A stretch of 64,000 nucleotides of DNA from Nodosilinea sp. WJT8-NPBG4 (GTDB taxonomy: Bacteria > Cyanobacteriota > Cyanobacteriia > Phormidesmidales > Phormidesmidaceae). The position numbers and the translations under genes were made by a program. The notes below the pieces were generated by a model. The model saw only the letters and a list, made by a program, of their open reading frames with translations, made no database searches and was not told the DNA's origin. Every line of letters starts with the position of its first letter. Position 1 is the stretch's first letter. The stretch lies in the NCBI GenBank assembly GCA_019359285.1, contig JAHHHQ010000045.1, forward strand, positions 1 through 64,000, given 5' to 3'. This document shows positions 44,944 to 53,443 of the stretch, piece after piece.

Positions 44944-46978
44944 GGTCATTTCCCAGACCCCAAACCCTCAACAGACCATGTATGCCGCCATGCACCAAGA
45001 CTACGCCGAGGGCTTTGTGGCGCACGATCGCGCGCAATGGCCCAGCGAAGAGCGCTGTGGCGAAATCTTAGTCACTAGCCTGCTAAAGGGTGGGCGTGGC
45101 CACTACGGTCCGCTGGAGCATCCCCAGATTGTGTTTAACGTCGGCTGGTTCCCCCACAGCACTATGCAGCAAATTCGTACTCATCGGGTCGGGGTCTCGT
45201 TCGATGTACAGTGCCTGGCGGGTAATACTGAGGTGACGTTCGTTCACGCCTCTGGTGGTCTAAGAAAAATCAAAATCGCTGAGCTATACGATTTATGGAC
45301 TAACGGGGAGAAGGCTAGCCGAGAGCGCAAAATTCGTGGGCGTAACGGCCAACCCCCTGGCACCTACCGCCGCAACTGCAAAACCCGCCTCAAGAAAATG
45401 CGTCTGCGAGTTCTAAACGAAGAAACAGGCATTTTTGAAGTCGGCCACATTCAAGATGTCATGTGTAGCGGCTTGCAGCCGGTTTATCGGCTCACCTTAG
45501 CTGATGGTAAAATCCTCGATTGCACAACCAACCACCGCCTTTACACCTCTCAGGGGTGGCAGCGTATGGGAGATGCCCTTGGGTTAGTTGCCGATGCCGA
45601 ACATCAGGTGCTGGCCGTTACCAAGACCTGCACACTAATGACCAACGGTGTTGTGAGACTCGATGCCCTCTACAGTCACGAACCTTGGCTAAAAGCCCAG
45701 GTCAACCAGGGCTTGACAGCGCAACAAATTGCTAAGGTGTGTGGTTGTTCTGCCGAAGTCATCCGCCACTGGGCCAAACAATTTCAGCTCAAGCTGCCCT
45801 CAGGCCGGCGGCGCGGGCTTAAGACCGTTGTGGGCAATGGCCTCTACCGAGACAAAGCCTGGCTCCAGGCTCAGCTTGCCGAAGGGCTCTACGTTGATGA
45901 CATAGCGGCACTGGCAGGGTGCTCGATCGAGTCAGTTAAAAAATGGGTGTACGCCCACGGGCTAACCCTTAACAAGCGATCGTCCGGCACTGAAAAGCCC
46001 TGGAATAAGGGCGTTAAAGGCTATAGACTAGCACTTTCCACCGAAAGCTTAGAGCAGCGCCGTATCAACGCTAAGACTTTCACAAGACGCGGCTCTGACT
46101 CTCACTTTTGGAAAGGTGGTACCTCCACTGAACGAGAGCTGATTGGAGCCTGGACGCGTCAAATTGCCCCCCAGGTGCATGCCAAGTTCAACTACATTTG
46201 CCAGTGCTGTGGCGAATCTGGCGGCAACCTCCATGCCCACCATTTGGTGCCAGTTTTTGCCGATGAGTCACTAGCTTACGAGTTTAACAACCTCATTTCT
46301 CTCTGCCGGCCTTGCCATGAGCACCTGCACCACAACCATTTAGAGGCTCAGTTTGCCACGAACTTCCAGCCCATTCTGGAACCCAAACTTTGGGCAGCTA
46401 AGCCCACGCCGGCGGGGCGAAAGCTAAAAGCTCACCCTGTTGAAGTGGTTGCAGTTGAATATCTAGGCCTACAGACCACCTACGACCTAGAGGTAGAGGG
46501 CCGGTGGCATAACTTTGTCGCCAATGGTGTGGTTGTTCACAACTCCTTCCGATACACCGGTCAGCGCATTCTCGATGTGGTAGACGGCAAGCGCGAGGTT
46601 GAAGAGGTCTTTTACCTACGGCCTCTGGGCTACTACACGGATCGCCAGGGCAAGAAGTACGAGTACACCCCCGAAGCTCGCCAACAAGATGTTGACTGGT
46701 GTCTCGAAGCCAGCCGCCGCTACAAAACCCGCATTGATCAGGGCTTTGCCGAAGAGCATGCCCGGGGGTTGATTCCCTTCGATATTCGTCAGCACTGGGT
46801 GATGTCGGCCAATGTGCGCTCAGTGATGCACCTGCTCGACCTGCGCTGGAAGGCTGACGCCCAGCTCGAAGCGCAGAAAATGTGCGAAGAAATCTGGCCC
46901 CACTTTGCGGCTTGGGTACCGGCGATCGCCGCCTGGTATGAAGAAAACCGCCTCAAAAAGGCTCGCCTGGCCCCCTAA
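44924..46978 (+). CDS. thyX: Flavin-dependent thymidylate synthase ThyX with an intein
   Basis: 684 residues; after removal of residues 97-540 the mature ThyX is 240 residues, the normal size. The exteins meet in the signature motif: MQQIRTHRVGVSFDVQ before and SFRYTGQRI after, which binds FAD and dUMP. ThyX methylates dUMP using FAD and methylene-THF. The intein sits exactly in this conserved motif, where loss of splicing would kill the enzyme. The start at 44924 lies in a 31-bp tandem duplication. Confidence 0.93.
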   Translation: MDRFTVEVISQTPNPQQTMYAAMHQDYAEGFVAHDRAQWPSEERCGEILVTSLLKGGRGHYGPLEHPQIVFNVGWFPHSTMQQIRTHRVGVSFDVQCLAGNTEVTFVHASGGLRKIKIAELYDLWTNGEKASRERKIRGRNGQPPGTYRRNCKTRLKKMRLRVLNEETGIFEVGHIQDVMCSGLQPVYRLTLADGKILDCTTNHRLYTSQGWQRMGDALGLVADAEHQVLAVTKTCTLMTNGVVRLDALYSHEPWLKAQVNQGLTAQQIAKVCGCSAEVIRHWAKQFQLKLPSGRRRGLKTVVGNGLYRDKAWLQAQLAEGLYVDDIAALAGCSIESVKKWVYAHGLTLNKRSSGTEKPWNKGVKGYRLALSTESLEQRRINAKTFTRRGSDSHFWKGGTSTERELIGAWTRQIAPQVHAKFNYICQCCGESGGNLHAHHLVPVFADESLAYEFNNLISLCRPCHEHLHHNHLEAQFATNFQPILEPKLWAAKPTPAGRKLKAHPVEVVAVEYLGLQTTYDLEVEGRWHNFVANGVVVHNSFRYTGQRILDVVDGKREVEEVFYLRPLGYYTDRQGKKYEYTPEARQQDVDWCLEASRRYKTRIDQGFAEEHARGLIPFDIRQHWVMSANVRSVMHLLDLRWKADAQLEAQKMCEEIWPHFAAWVPAIAAWYEENRLKKARLAP
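45212..46543 (+). mobile_element. ThyX intein with HNH homing endonuclease
   Basis: 444 residues. It begins with Cys97 (CLAGNTEVTF, block A), has CTTNHRLYT near residue 202 (block B, T-x-x-H), and ends with block F/G-type TTYDLEVEGRWHNFVANGVVVHN, with penultimate His539, Asn540 and Ser541 as the first extein residue. The middle contains two repeats of a small helix-turn-helix (TAQQIAKVCGCSAEVIRHW, YVDDIAALAGCSIESVKKW) and an HNH nuclease (CQCCGESGGNLHAHHLVP, CRPCHEHLHHN) with four Zn-type Cys. Confidence 0.9.
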
Positions 46979-46991
46979 AGCAATGATGCAA

Positions 46992-47021
46992 AAAAGGGGA
47001 GACGACACCGTCTCCCCTTTT
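46992..47021 (+). terminator. Rho-independent terminator after thyX
   Basis: AAAAGGGGAGACG and CGTCTCCCCTTTT form a perfect 13-bp stem with the loop ACAC, followed by TT. The A/T flanks make it usable from both strands, serving also the convergent exported-protein gene. Confidence 0.88.
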
Positions 47022-47067
47022 TTGTGTGAGATTTTGAAAGCTGAACGGGAAACCCAGCTACTCGACC

Positions 47068-48291
47068 CTAACGGTACCGGAAGTTGCGGTAAACCAGGCG
47101 AGAGTTGAGGCCGCGACCTCGTAGGAAGCTGACTACAGCACCGGCATCGTTGCGATCGTTGCACTCAGCCGCATTAATAAATTGACCCTGGGGCGCATTC
47201 TCAAGGCGAGGGTTGACTACGCAGGTTAAACCACCTATACCCTGGCTGCTGCCACTGGGTAGCACCCGGCGCACCTGCTGGAGTTCATTATCACCACCAA
47301 AGACGGCGGCCACATAAGGCGCTAGGCCAGCCCCATCGGGCACGGTGCCACCGCCGCCAAAACAAGCGGGGCGATCGGCTTGGGGAATATTAGTTATCAG
47401 AGGCGCAGAGTTGATTCTAGGTTCTGACAGTAGCACCCCGCCGTTGGCGGCAATCACCTCCAGCCGTGCCTGTCCATCACCGCTGACTCGAACGAAGTAG
47501 CGTGCCGCAGCACCGCCATAACTTTGACCGCCAAAGTAGTTGACCCAGCATCGGTAGGGGGCAATCTCAGTGGCTTCTGCGGTGGCAGTCAGACCATTGA
47601 CCAGGGGCTGACCAGAGACTCTGTTGTAGACATTCATCTTGGTTACGCCGCTGTCGTTAAACACCCGAACCGAGTGATTTTGGGTATCAAAGCCCACAAG
47701 CGTGCGGTTGAGCAGGTCGCCTTGTCCAGGGTTAGGGTTAGGGTTAGGGCCAGGGTTGGCTCCGGGAAGGAAAAAGTCTCGAACGCTGGTGCTGTTTTGA
47801 CTAATCAATACGGCACTGGTGGAGACCTCAACGATTTCGAGGCGGGCCTGGTTGTTACGTAGGTTGCCGCTGGCTCGGTAGACGACGCTGCGGCCTGCAC
47901 GCGAGCCAAAGCTGTCATAGCTTATCCAGTCGCTACTAATAATTCCGTCGCGGCGGGTAACGGGAGCATTGAGTTGTTCAGACTGCCGAGTTTCTCTGTT
48001 ATAGACATTCATCCGCAGGGTTTGAGAATTCCTAGGAAAGACGCTAATAGTAAAGGTAGCGGTTTCAAAGTAGAGGGTGGCGTTGCCCGCGGTGTTCGGT
48101 TCCTGGGCCATTAACACTTCCAATCCAGCTTCGGCAGCAGTGTTGGGCGTCAGCGCTGGGGGTTGAGCTGCACCGTACCCTGGCACCGATAGGCCAGTGA
48201 CCAGAAAAACCGAGGTAATAAATAGCGCAAGCGACTTAAACAGCCGCTTTGACCAGCGGCTGAGGGGGACATTGGGCCAGACTGGTTTCAT
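47068..48291 (-). CDS. Exported protein with two related beta domains
   Basis: 407 residues from the ATG at 48291. A long signal segment (KSLALFITSVFLVTGLSVPGYGAAQ) is followed by two copies of a domain: FETATFTISVFPRNSQTLRMNVYNRETRQ and FDTQNHSVRVFNDSGVTKMNVYNRVSG, separated by a PNPNPNPG linker. The last 90 residues (YVAAVFGGDNELQQVRRVLP to FLRGRGLNSRLVYRNFRY) have the pattern of a SPOR-like peptidoglycan-binding domain. Likely periplasmic or cell-surface; role unknown. The linker is encoded by a (GGGTTA)3-type repeat at 47729-47746. Confidence 0.75.
   Translation of the reverse strand: MKPVWPNVPLSRWSKRLFKSLALFITSVFLVTGLSVPGYGAAQPPALTPNTAAEAGLEVLMAQEPNTAGNATLYFETATFTISVFPRNSQTLRMNVYNRETRQSEQLNAPVTRRDGIISSDWISYDSFGSRAGRSVVYRASGNLRNNQARLEIVEVSTSAVLISQNSTSVRDFFLPGANPGPNPNPNPGQGDLLNRTLVGFDTQNHSVRVFNDSGVTKMNVYNRVSGQPLVNGLTATAEATEIAPYRCWVNYFGGQSYGGAAARYFVRVSGDGQARLEVIAANGGVLLSEPRINSAPLITNIPQADRPACFGGGGTVPDGAGLAPYVAAVFGGDNELQQVRRVLPSGSSQGIGGLTCVVNPRLENAPQGQFINAAECNDRNDAGAVVSFLRGRGLNSRLVYRNFRYR
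47729..47746. repeat. Hexamer repeat encoding the PN linker
   Basis: GGGTTA three times in a row (plus strand); on the coding strand it reads Asn-Pro dipeptides. Simple-repeat slippage would add or drop residues in frame. Confidence 0.75.
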
Positions 48292-48622
48292 GAAAATTAG
48301 CTCCCTATACTCCTCACTCGAGAAACCCGTTAGGCGACCAATTCGGGAACGTGCGGGTATAGAACCCCGGTTTCTCTGCAAATACGGCTGTAATTTTAGC
48401 TAACTTTCCCTAAAGCGCTCTTTTTTTTTGCTGGCTTGGTCCGTCCTGATAATGCCAAAGTCTAAATTCAATTGCCTCAGTTTAAAGAAAGTTCACCCAC
48501 GCAGGAGAAAGCGTCGTTTTCCCTGCTCTAGCAAGGAAGCCAAATAACATTCAACATCAGATCTCTGCGATGCCGACCGGGGAGAACGACCAGCCAGTGG
48601 GGCTGCAGAAACCACGGTATTG
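48292..48622. other. Intergenic region without a recognised gene
   Basis: 331 bp between two minus-strand genes, including a run of about ten T around 48420-48429. It presumably holds the promoter of the exported-protein gene. No palindrome or RNA gene was seen. Confidence 0.45.
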
Positions 48623-50251
48623 CTAGGCATCCCCTGACTCATGGGCTGACTCGTTGGCCACCTGATCCAGATGAGGCTGTGCCTCCGAGACGCGAGGCAT
48701 GGGCAGGTAGCCTGAACGAATGTGTAGGTCGCGCTGGGGAAATGGCACCTCAATCTCGTGGTGGCGCAGGCTGGCCTCAATGACAAAATACAGGTCGCTT
48801 TTGATCACCAGCTGGCGGCTGGGCTGGGCAATCCACACCAATAGCTCAAAGTTGAGGGCACTGTCACCAAAGCCTAGAAAAAATACCTGGGGAGCGGGAG
48901 TAGTCAAAATTTCCTGGTTTTTTTGGCAGGCTTCGAGCAGGGCGACCTTGACCTGCTGAGGGTCAGCGCTATAAGCCACCCCTACCGGCAGGCGAATGCG
49001 CGATACGGGGTTGCCGTGGCTCCAGTTAATTACCTCTGATTCTAAAAAACGGGAGTTGGGCACGATGATTGAGACATGGTCGAGGGTGCGAATCTCGGTG
49101 CTGCGCGAGCCAATGCGGGCTACGGTGCCTTTAACCTCGCCAAAATCAACGAAGTCACCCACCTGCACCGGGCGCTCAAACACCAGCACGAGGCCACTGA
49201 CAAAGTCTTTAACTAGCCCTTGCAGGCCCAGGCCCACCCCAATCCCCAGACCGCTAGCGATCAGCGCGATGGAGCTGAGATCGATGCCCCAGAGCTGAAG
49301 CACGACTACGGTGCCCAGCAAAATCAGGGTGTATTTCGAGAGTACTGAAATCGCTTCTTGGGCGGCCAGGCTGATGCCGGTGACCTGCAACACCCGCGAT
49401 CGCATCAGATTGGTCAAGGTACTGGCGATCACCACCAATGCCAGTAGGGTTACCATGACCATCAGCAAGTCAAACAGCGAGTAGGATCGGCTGCCCAGCA
49501 ACACGCTGCGGTCAAACAGGCCCTCCTGCAAACTGCTCGATACTCGGTAGCTCACCCGGCGCGTGAGGGGGAATAGTTTGGCGATGTAGCCCACCGCCGC
49601 AAACCACACCGCTCCGCGCACCAAAACCAGCGTCAGCCGAAACAATAGCTTCAGTCCGGTGCTGTGGTGCTCCGAGTCAGTGGGCCAAAAGGACAGTCGT
49701 TCGAGCAGCGGCTTGAGCCAGCGGTACCACAGCCATCCCGTCAGAGCATGGAGGAATAAAGCGGCGGCCAGAGCGGCTAAAGCCCTGATCAACGCCTGGG
49801 TTAAAAAGCCTGATTGGCGTTCGGCGCGAGCTTGCCTGAGGGCGTCAGCCAGAGCGTCGGCCCAGCGATTGGCCTGGAGCTGGGGCGTACTGGCTCCGCC
49901 CACGGCTGCATCAGCGCTGGTGACCGTCATGATGTAGCGATCGCCCGCAAAAATGATTGGGTTACTTCCTCCTGATTCCCCAGTGCTGCGGGTTTCGGTG
50001 CGCACCAGCACCGGGTTGGCGTCTTCTATCAAAGATTCCAGGTTGATCTCGATGGCCAGTGCCCGCTCCACGGCGGTGAGGTCTCCTGCGGCGGGTACCT
50101 CAAACAGGAAAAGGCCGTCTAGAAATACTGGCTCGGTGTCAACGGCCTGAGCCATTCCTGGCCCGGCCATCGCCCCATGCAGCACGAGCGCTAGCACAAT
50201 TCCCCAGACCAGACGACCCAGCCAACTCATCGGGTTTATTGCCATCGGCAT
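48623..50251 (-). CDS. MscS-family mechanosensitive channel
   Basis: 542 residues. A signal-like N terminus (GIVLALVLHGAMAGPGMAQA) leads to a periplasmic region of about 150 residues, then five or more transmembrane helices. The pore helix and following beta domain are typical: SIALIASGLGIGVGLGLQGLVKDFVSGLVLVFERPVQVGDFVDFGEVKGTVARIGSRSTEI. It would release solutes on hypo-osmotic shock. The ATG at 50251 may be replaced by 50230, which starts right at the signal. Confidence 0.9.
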   Translation of the reverse strand: MPMAINPMSWLGRLVWGIVLALVLHGAMAGPGMAQAVDTEPVFLDGLFLFEVPAAGDLTAVERALAIEINLESLIEDANPVLVRTETRSTGESGGSNPIIFAGDRYIMTVTSADAAVGGASTPQLQANRWADALADALRQARAERQSGFLTQALIRALAALAAALFLHALTGWLWYRWLKPLLERLSFWPTDSEHHSTGLKLLFRLTLVLVRGAVWFAAVGYIAKLFPLTRRVSYRVSSSLQEGLFDRSVLLGSRSYSLFDLLMVMVTLLALVVIASTLTNLMRSRVLQVTGISLAAQEAISVLSKYTLILLGTVVVLQLWGIDLSSIALIASGLGIGVGLGLQGLVKDFVSGLVLVFERPVQVGDFVDFGEVKGTVARIGSRSTEIRTLDHVSIIVPNSRFLESEVINWSHGNPVSRIRLPVGVAYSADPQQVKVALLEACQKNQEILTTPAPQVFFLGFGDSALNFELLVWIAQPSRQLVIKSDLYFVIEASLRHHEIEVPFPQRDLHIRSGYLPMPRVSEAQPHLDQVANESAHESGDA

Positions 50252-50293
50252 GCATCTAGGCCCGAAACACCGACACCAGCATAGCGGACGAGG

Positions 50294-50337
50294 GGGTGGG
50301 GAGTGGGAGGGTGGGGAGTGGGAGGGTGGGGAGTGGG
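50294..50337 (-). repeat. 15-bp tandem repeat, G-rich
   Basis: GGGTGGGGAGTGGGA repeated about three times on the plus strand (C-rich on the minus strand), 42 bp upstream of the MscS start. Same low-complexity type as the other C-rich gaps. Confidence 0.75.
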
Positions 50338-50386
50338 GTGGCCTATGGCTATGGGTTAGGGCGGAAAACAGCGCGTGATGGGCTAA

Positions 50387-51328
50387 CTAAAGGTTTTCTG
50401 AAGAAGCCGACTCCGTGGGGAGAGCCTGATTGAGGGCACGACGGGCAATGCGGGTGACGTACAGGGTTACGGCCACCGTAGCCACTAGGCCCACCATGCG
50501 AATGATCCACTGCACCGTAGCAGCCTCAGGGGATTGGCTGCTGTCAGTTCCCAGGGTAGCCAAGTTGCCCACCAGCGATCCTAGGTAGACGTACATCACC
50601 GTGCCAGGCAAAATGCCCACCGTACCCACAACGTAGTCTTTGAGGGAAATTTGGCTTAACCCTAGGGAGTAGTTGAGCAGGTTGAAGGGAAACACCGGCG
50701 ATAGCCGCAGCAGCAAGATAATCTTGCGTCCGTCTTTGGCGATCGCATCATCGACAGCCTGAAAGCGAGGGTTGTTGGTGGTTTTGTTGGCTACCCAGCC
50801 CCGCGCCACGTAGCGGCCCACCAAAAACGCTGCTGTGGCCCCCAGCATGGCCCCAACAAACACCAGGGCTGCCCCTTTGAGCACCCCAAACACCACGCCA
50901 GCCCCTAGGGTCACGATTGAGGCAGGCACAAAGGCAACGGTAATCACGATATAGAGCAGGATGAAGGCTAGGGGTGCGATCGCCCCCAAACCGTCAATCC
51001 AGGCAAGTGCCTGCACCAGCTGCTGCTGAAGCGACGCAAAAAACGACGGGTCTGCCCCGGATCCCTGTGCCAGAGCGGGGGCTGCTGGGGCACTCATTAA
51101 CGCAATACTCAACCAGCACATAAAGCGAAGCACTCCAGCGGACACCGGGCGCGAATTAGGTTTGGAAGACTTGATTTTAAAGGAGATGAGGGAACGTCGT
51201 GCGACTGGTACCGCCCTGATTGCCGCTCGCCTGGAAGAGAGCAACAGCTGCTCCCTCTCCGCAAGTGACCTATTTCGGCTTGGATAGTGAAACTCGAACC
51301 TGTGAATTTCCAGGAAGTTTTTGAGCAT
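50387..51328 (-). CDS. TVP38/TMEM64-family membrane protein
   Basis: Up to 313 residues, but the first 69 are polar and Arg-rich. A start at 51121 (MCWLSIALMSAPAAPALAQ) gives a signal and about 244 residues, which fits the family. Domain signatures: VTLGAGVVFGVLKGAALVFVGAMLGATAAFLVGRYVARGWV and LLLRLSPVFPFNLLNYSLGL, with about five helices. The DedA-like family may move lipids or ions across the membrane. A terminator-like hairpin ends right at the ATG of 51328, another reason to prefer the shorter start. Confidence 0.8.
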   Translation of the reverse strand: MLKNFLEIHRFEFHYPSRNRSLAEREQLLLSSRRAAIRAVPVARRSLISFKIKSSKPNSRPVSAGVLRFMCWLSIALMSAPAAPALAQGSGADPSFFASLQQQLVQALAWIDGLGAIAPLAFILLYIVITVAFVPASIVTLGAGVVFGVLKGAALVFVGAMLGATAAFLVGRYVARGWVANKTTNNPRFQAVDDAIAKDGRKIILLLRLSPVFPFNLLNYSLGLSQISLKDYVVGTVGILPGTVMYVYLGSLVGNLATLGTDSSQSPEAATVQWIIRMVGLVATVAVTLYVTRIARRALNQALPTESASSENL

Positions 51329-51333
51329 AAAAA

Positions 51334-51355
51334 AGGCCCAGCGAGCGCTGGGCCT
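51334..51355 (-). terminator. Terminator-like hairpin just before the TVP38 reading frame
   Basis: AGGCCCAGCG-CT-CGCTGGGCCT (minus strand), a 10-bp perfect stem with a 2-base loop, followed by TTTTTTATG. It could end an unseen minus-strand transcript or act as an attenuator. Confidence 0.65.
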
Positions 51356-51536
51356 AAATGTGAGTCAGGTGCGAACCGCATTGCAAAAATGCAGGGTTGG
51401 TTCACTTTCATCATGGTTGTGGGGGCGATCGCTGGGGTTAATGAGCGGTTAAGTTAGCCCGAGTCTCAGCTGAGCGACACTGGGCTAAATGGCCGACCTG
51501 CTCAATCGCACAAGCATCCAAGCCGAGGACTTTAGC

Positions 51537-51665
51537 CTAGGCCTGAGGGGTCTCAGAAGGCAAAACTTCGTGGGTAGAACGTCCTAGCATGTTGGCTCGA
51601 CGATGCTGCTGCTGCTGACGGGTACGGGCCAATAGCTGCCGAGCCTGCTCTTGAGTAGATAACAT
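51537..51665 (-). CDS. Small basic protein, 42 residues
   Basis: Starts at ATG 51665 with GGAG eight bases before it, giving MLSTQEQARQLLARTRQQQQHRRANMLGRS and a short tail. One amphipathic Arg/Gln-rich helix. A longer upstream frame to 51899 overlaps the ABC permease and lacks coding character. Its function is unknown; a good SD is the main support. Confidence 0.5.
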   Translation of the reverse strand: MLSTQEQARQLLARTRQQQQHRRANMLGRSTHEVLPSETPQA

Positions 51666-51867
51666 AGCGAACACTCCAAAAATTCTGTATCTAAAGTTAC
51701 CGAATACAATCCTAAGCATATCTTTTCTTTCGAGAAAAGAGTTAAAGCTATCCGCAGAAAACATCAAACTTTGGGAAATATCTGTCCAGCGGCTGACTGT
51801 CGCGCCTTGTCCTCCCCCAGCCAGCGGTAGCATCCTGATAGGATCAAGGCCAACGAGGAGCCCCCTA

Positions 51868-52656
51868 GTGAAACAAGCGCTGAAAATTTCCCGCGTCATG
51901 CTGTCGGTGTACTACGCCTATATGGTGGAATACCGGGCTGAGCTGGTGTTTTGGGTGCTGTCTGGCACCTTTCCACTGATTCTCATGGGCCTATGGGTAG
52001 AAGCGGCCCAGGGCAACCAGTTTGACCTCGGCCCGACCGAGCTGGTGCAATATTTCTTGGCGGTGTTTTTGGTGCGGCAGTTCACCGTAGTTTGGGTGAT
52101 CTGGGAATTTGAGCGGGAGGTGGTGGAAGGGCGGTTGTCGCCCTATCTGTTGCAGCCCATAGACCCGGCCTGGCGCCATTTTTTTAGCCACGTGTCAGAA
52201 CGCTTTGCCCGGCTGCCCTTCGCCTTTTTGCTCGTGGGTTTCTTTTTGCTGCTCTACCCCTATGCTGCCTGGTTGCCTAGTCTGGGCAATCTGCTGCTGG
52301 GGCTGCTGGCGATCGCCCTGGCCTTTTGCTTGCGGTTTCTCATGCAGTACACCTTTGCCCTGGCGGCCTTTTGGACGGAGCGGGCCAGCGCTCTAGAGCA
52401 GTTTTGGTTTTTGCTCTACACATTCCTGTCGGGCATGATCGCTCCTCTCTCCCTCTTTCCCGACGCGGTGCGAGAGGTGGTGCTGTGGACACCCTTTCCT
52501 TATCTAATTTATTTTCCAGCCAGTTTGCTAATTAACCGCCCAGACCACGTAGCTCAAGGGTTTGCGGCGATGGTGCTCTGGTCGGCGCTGTTTTGGGGAT
52601 TAAATCGCTGGCTGTGGCGGCAGGGGCTGAAGCAATATTCCGGCATGGGGGCCTAA
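51868..52656 (+). CDS. ABC-2 type permease (DUF990-like), first subunit
   Basis: 262 residues from a GTG with GAGGAG ten bases before. Six hydrophobic segments with the DUF990/ABC-2 pattern: MVEYRAELVFWVLSGTFPLILMGLWVEAA, FERE-VVEGRLSPYLLQPIDPAWRHFFSHVSERFARLPFAFL. With the next gene it forms the two membrane subunits of an export ABC transporter; the ATPase gene is not in this window. Its stop overlaps the next start (TAATG). Confidence 0.85.
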   Translation: MKQALKISRVMLSVYYAYMVEYRAELVFWVLSGTFPLILMGLWVEAAQGNQFDLGPTELVQYFLAVFLVRQFTVVWVIWEFEREVVEGRLSPYLLQPIDPAWRHFFSHVSERFARLPFAFLLVGFFLLLYPYAAWLPSLGNLLLGLLAIALAFCLRFLMQYTFALAAFWTERASALEQFWFLLYTFLSGMIAPLSLFPDAVREVVLWTPFPYLIYFPASLLINRPDHVAQGFAAMVLWSALFWGLNRWLWRQGLKQYSGMGA

Positions 52657-53438
52657 TGGAGCGCTATTGGAAGGTGCTGCGACTGTTTTGGAGTACGGCG
52701 ATCGCCGCCGAGCTAGAGTACCGCCTCAACTTTTTGGTCACCGCCCTGATTAGTCTGGGCGGTCTGGTGGGCAGCCTGTTCGGTCTGTTTTTGTTCTATC
52801 GCACTGGCTACGAGTTTGCCGGGTGGAGCTGGGAAGCCGCCTTGCTAGTGCTGGGGCTATTTACCGTACTGCAAGGCTTTGCGGCCACGGTGCTGATTCC
52901 TAACCTCAACAAAATCGTCAGTCAGGTGCAGCAGGGCACCCTCGACTTTGTGCTGCTCAAGCCGATCAGCTCGCAGTTTTGGCTCTCGACCCGGGTGATC
53001 TCGCCCTGGGGCCTGCCCGATGTGCTATTTGGCCTGGTGATGATCGGCTACGGCGGCACGCGGCTGGGCCTGGGCTGGGCCGACTACGCCCTAGCGATCT
53101 TTCCCCTGCTGTTTGGGGCGCTCACCCTCTACAGCCTGTGGTTTATGCTGGGGGCCACTAGCATTTGGTTTGTCAAAATCTACAACGTTACCGAGGTGCT
53201 GCGGGGGCTACTGGAGGCAGGGCGGTTCCCGATCGCAGCTTACCCGGTGGCCTACCGAGCGTTTTTTACCTTTGTGGTGCCGGTAGCGTTTTTGACGACC
53301 GTTCCGGCCCAGACCATGCTCAACCAAGGCGGGCGCGGCTGGCTACTGGCTTCGGCACTGCTGGCGACGGTGCTGATGGTGGTGGCGAATCGATTTTGGC
53401 GATTTGCCCTGCGGTTTTATACCAGCGCATCGAGCTAG
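52656..53438 (+). CDS. ABC-2 type permease (DUF990-like), second subunit
   Basis: 260 residues from the ATG at 52656, which overlaps the stop of the first permease. Six transmembrane segments; KVLRLFWSTAIAAELEYRLNFLVTALISLGGLVG and VQQGTLDFVLLKPISSQFWLSTRVISPWGLPDVLFGLVM match the family. An in-frame start at 52593 within the upstream gene is unlikely. Convergent with the TIR-like gene (5-bp gap). Confidence 0.85.
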   Translation: MERYWKVLRLFWSTAIAAELEYRLNFLVTALISLGGLVGSLFGLFLFYRTGYEFAGWSWEAALLVLGLFTVLQGFAATVLIPNLNKIVSQVQQGTLDFVLLKPISSQFWLSTRVISPWGLPDVLFGLVMIGYGGTRLGLGWADYALAIFPLLFGALTLYSLWFMLGATSIWFVKIYNVTEVLRGLLEAGRFPIAAYPVAYRAFFTFVVPVAFLTTVPAQTMLNQGGRGWLLASALLATVLMVVANRFWRFALRFYTSASS

Positions 53439-53443
53439 GTCAG

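Noticed and set aside
51666..51899. Upstream extension of the 42-residue small protein
   Set aside because: Overlaps the permease start and lacks coding character, while the ATG at 51665 has a good SD.
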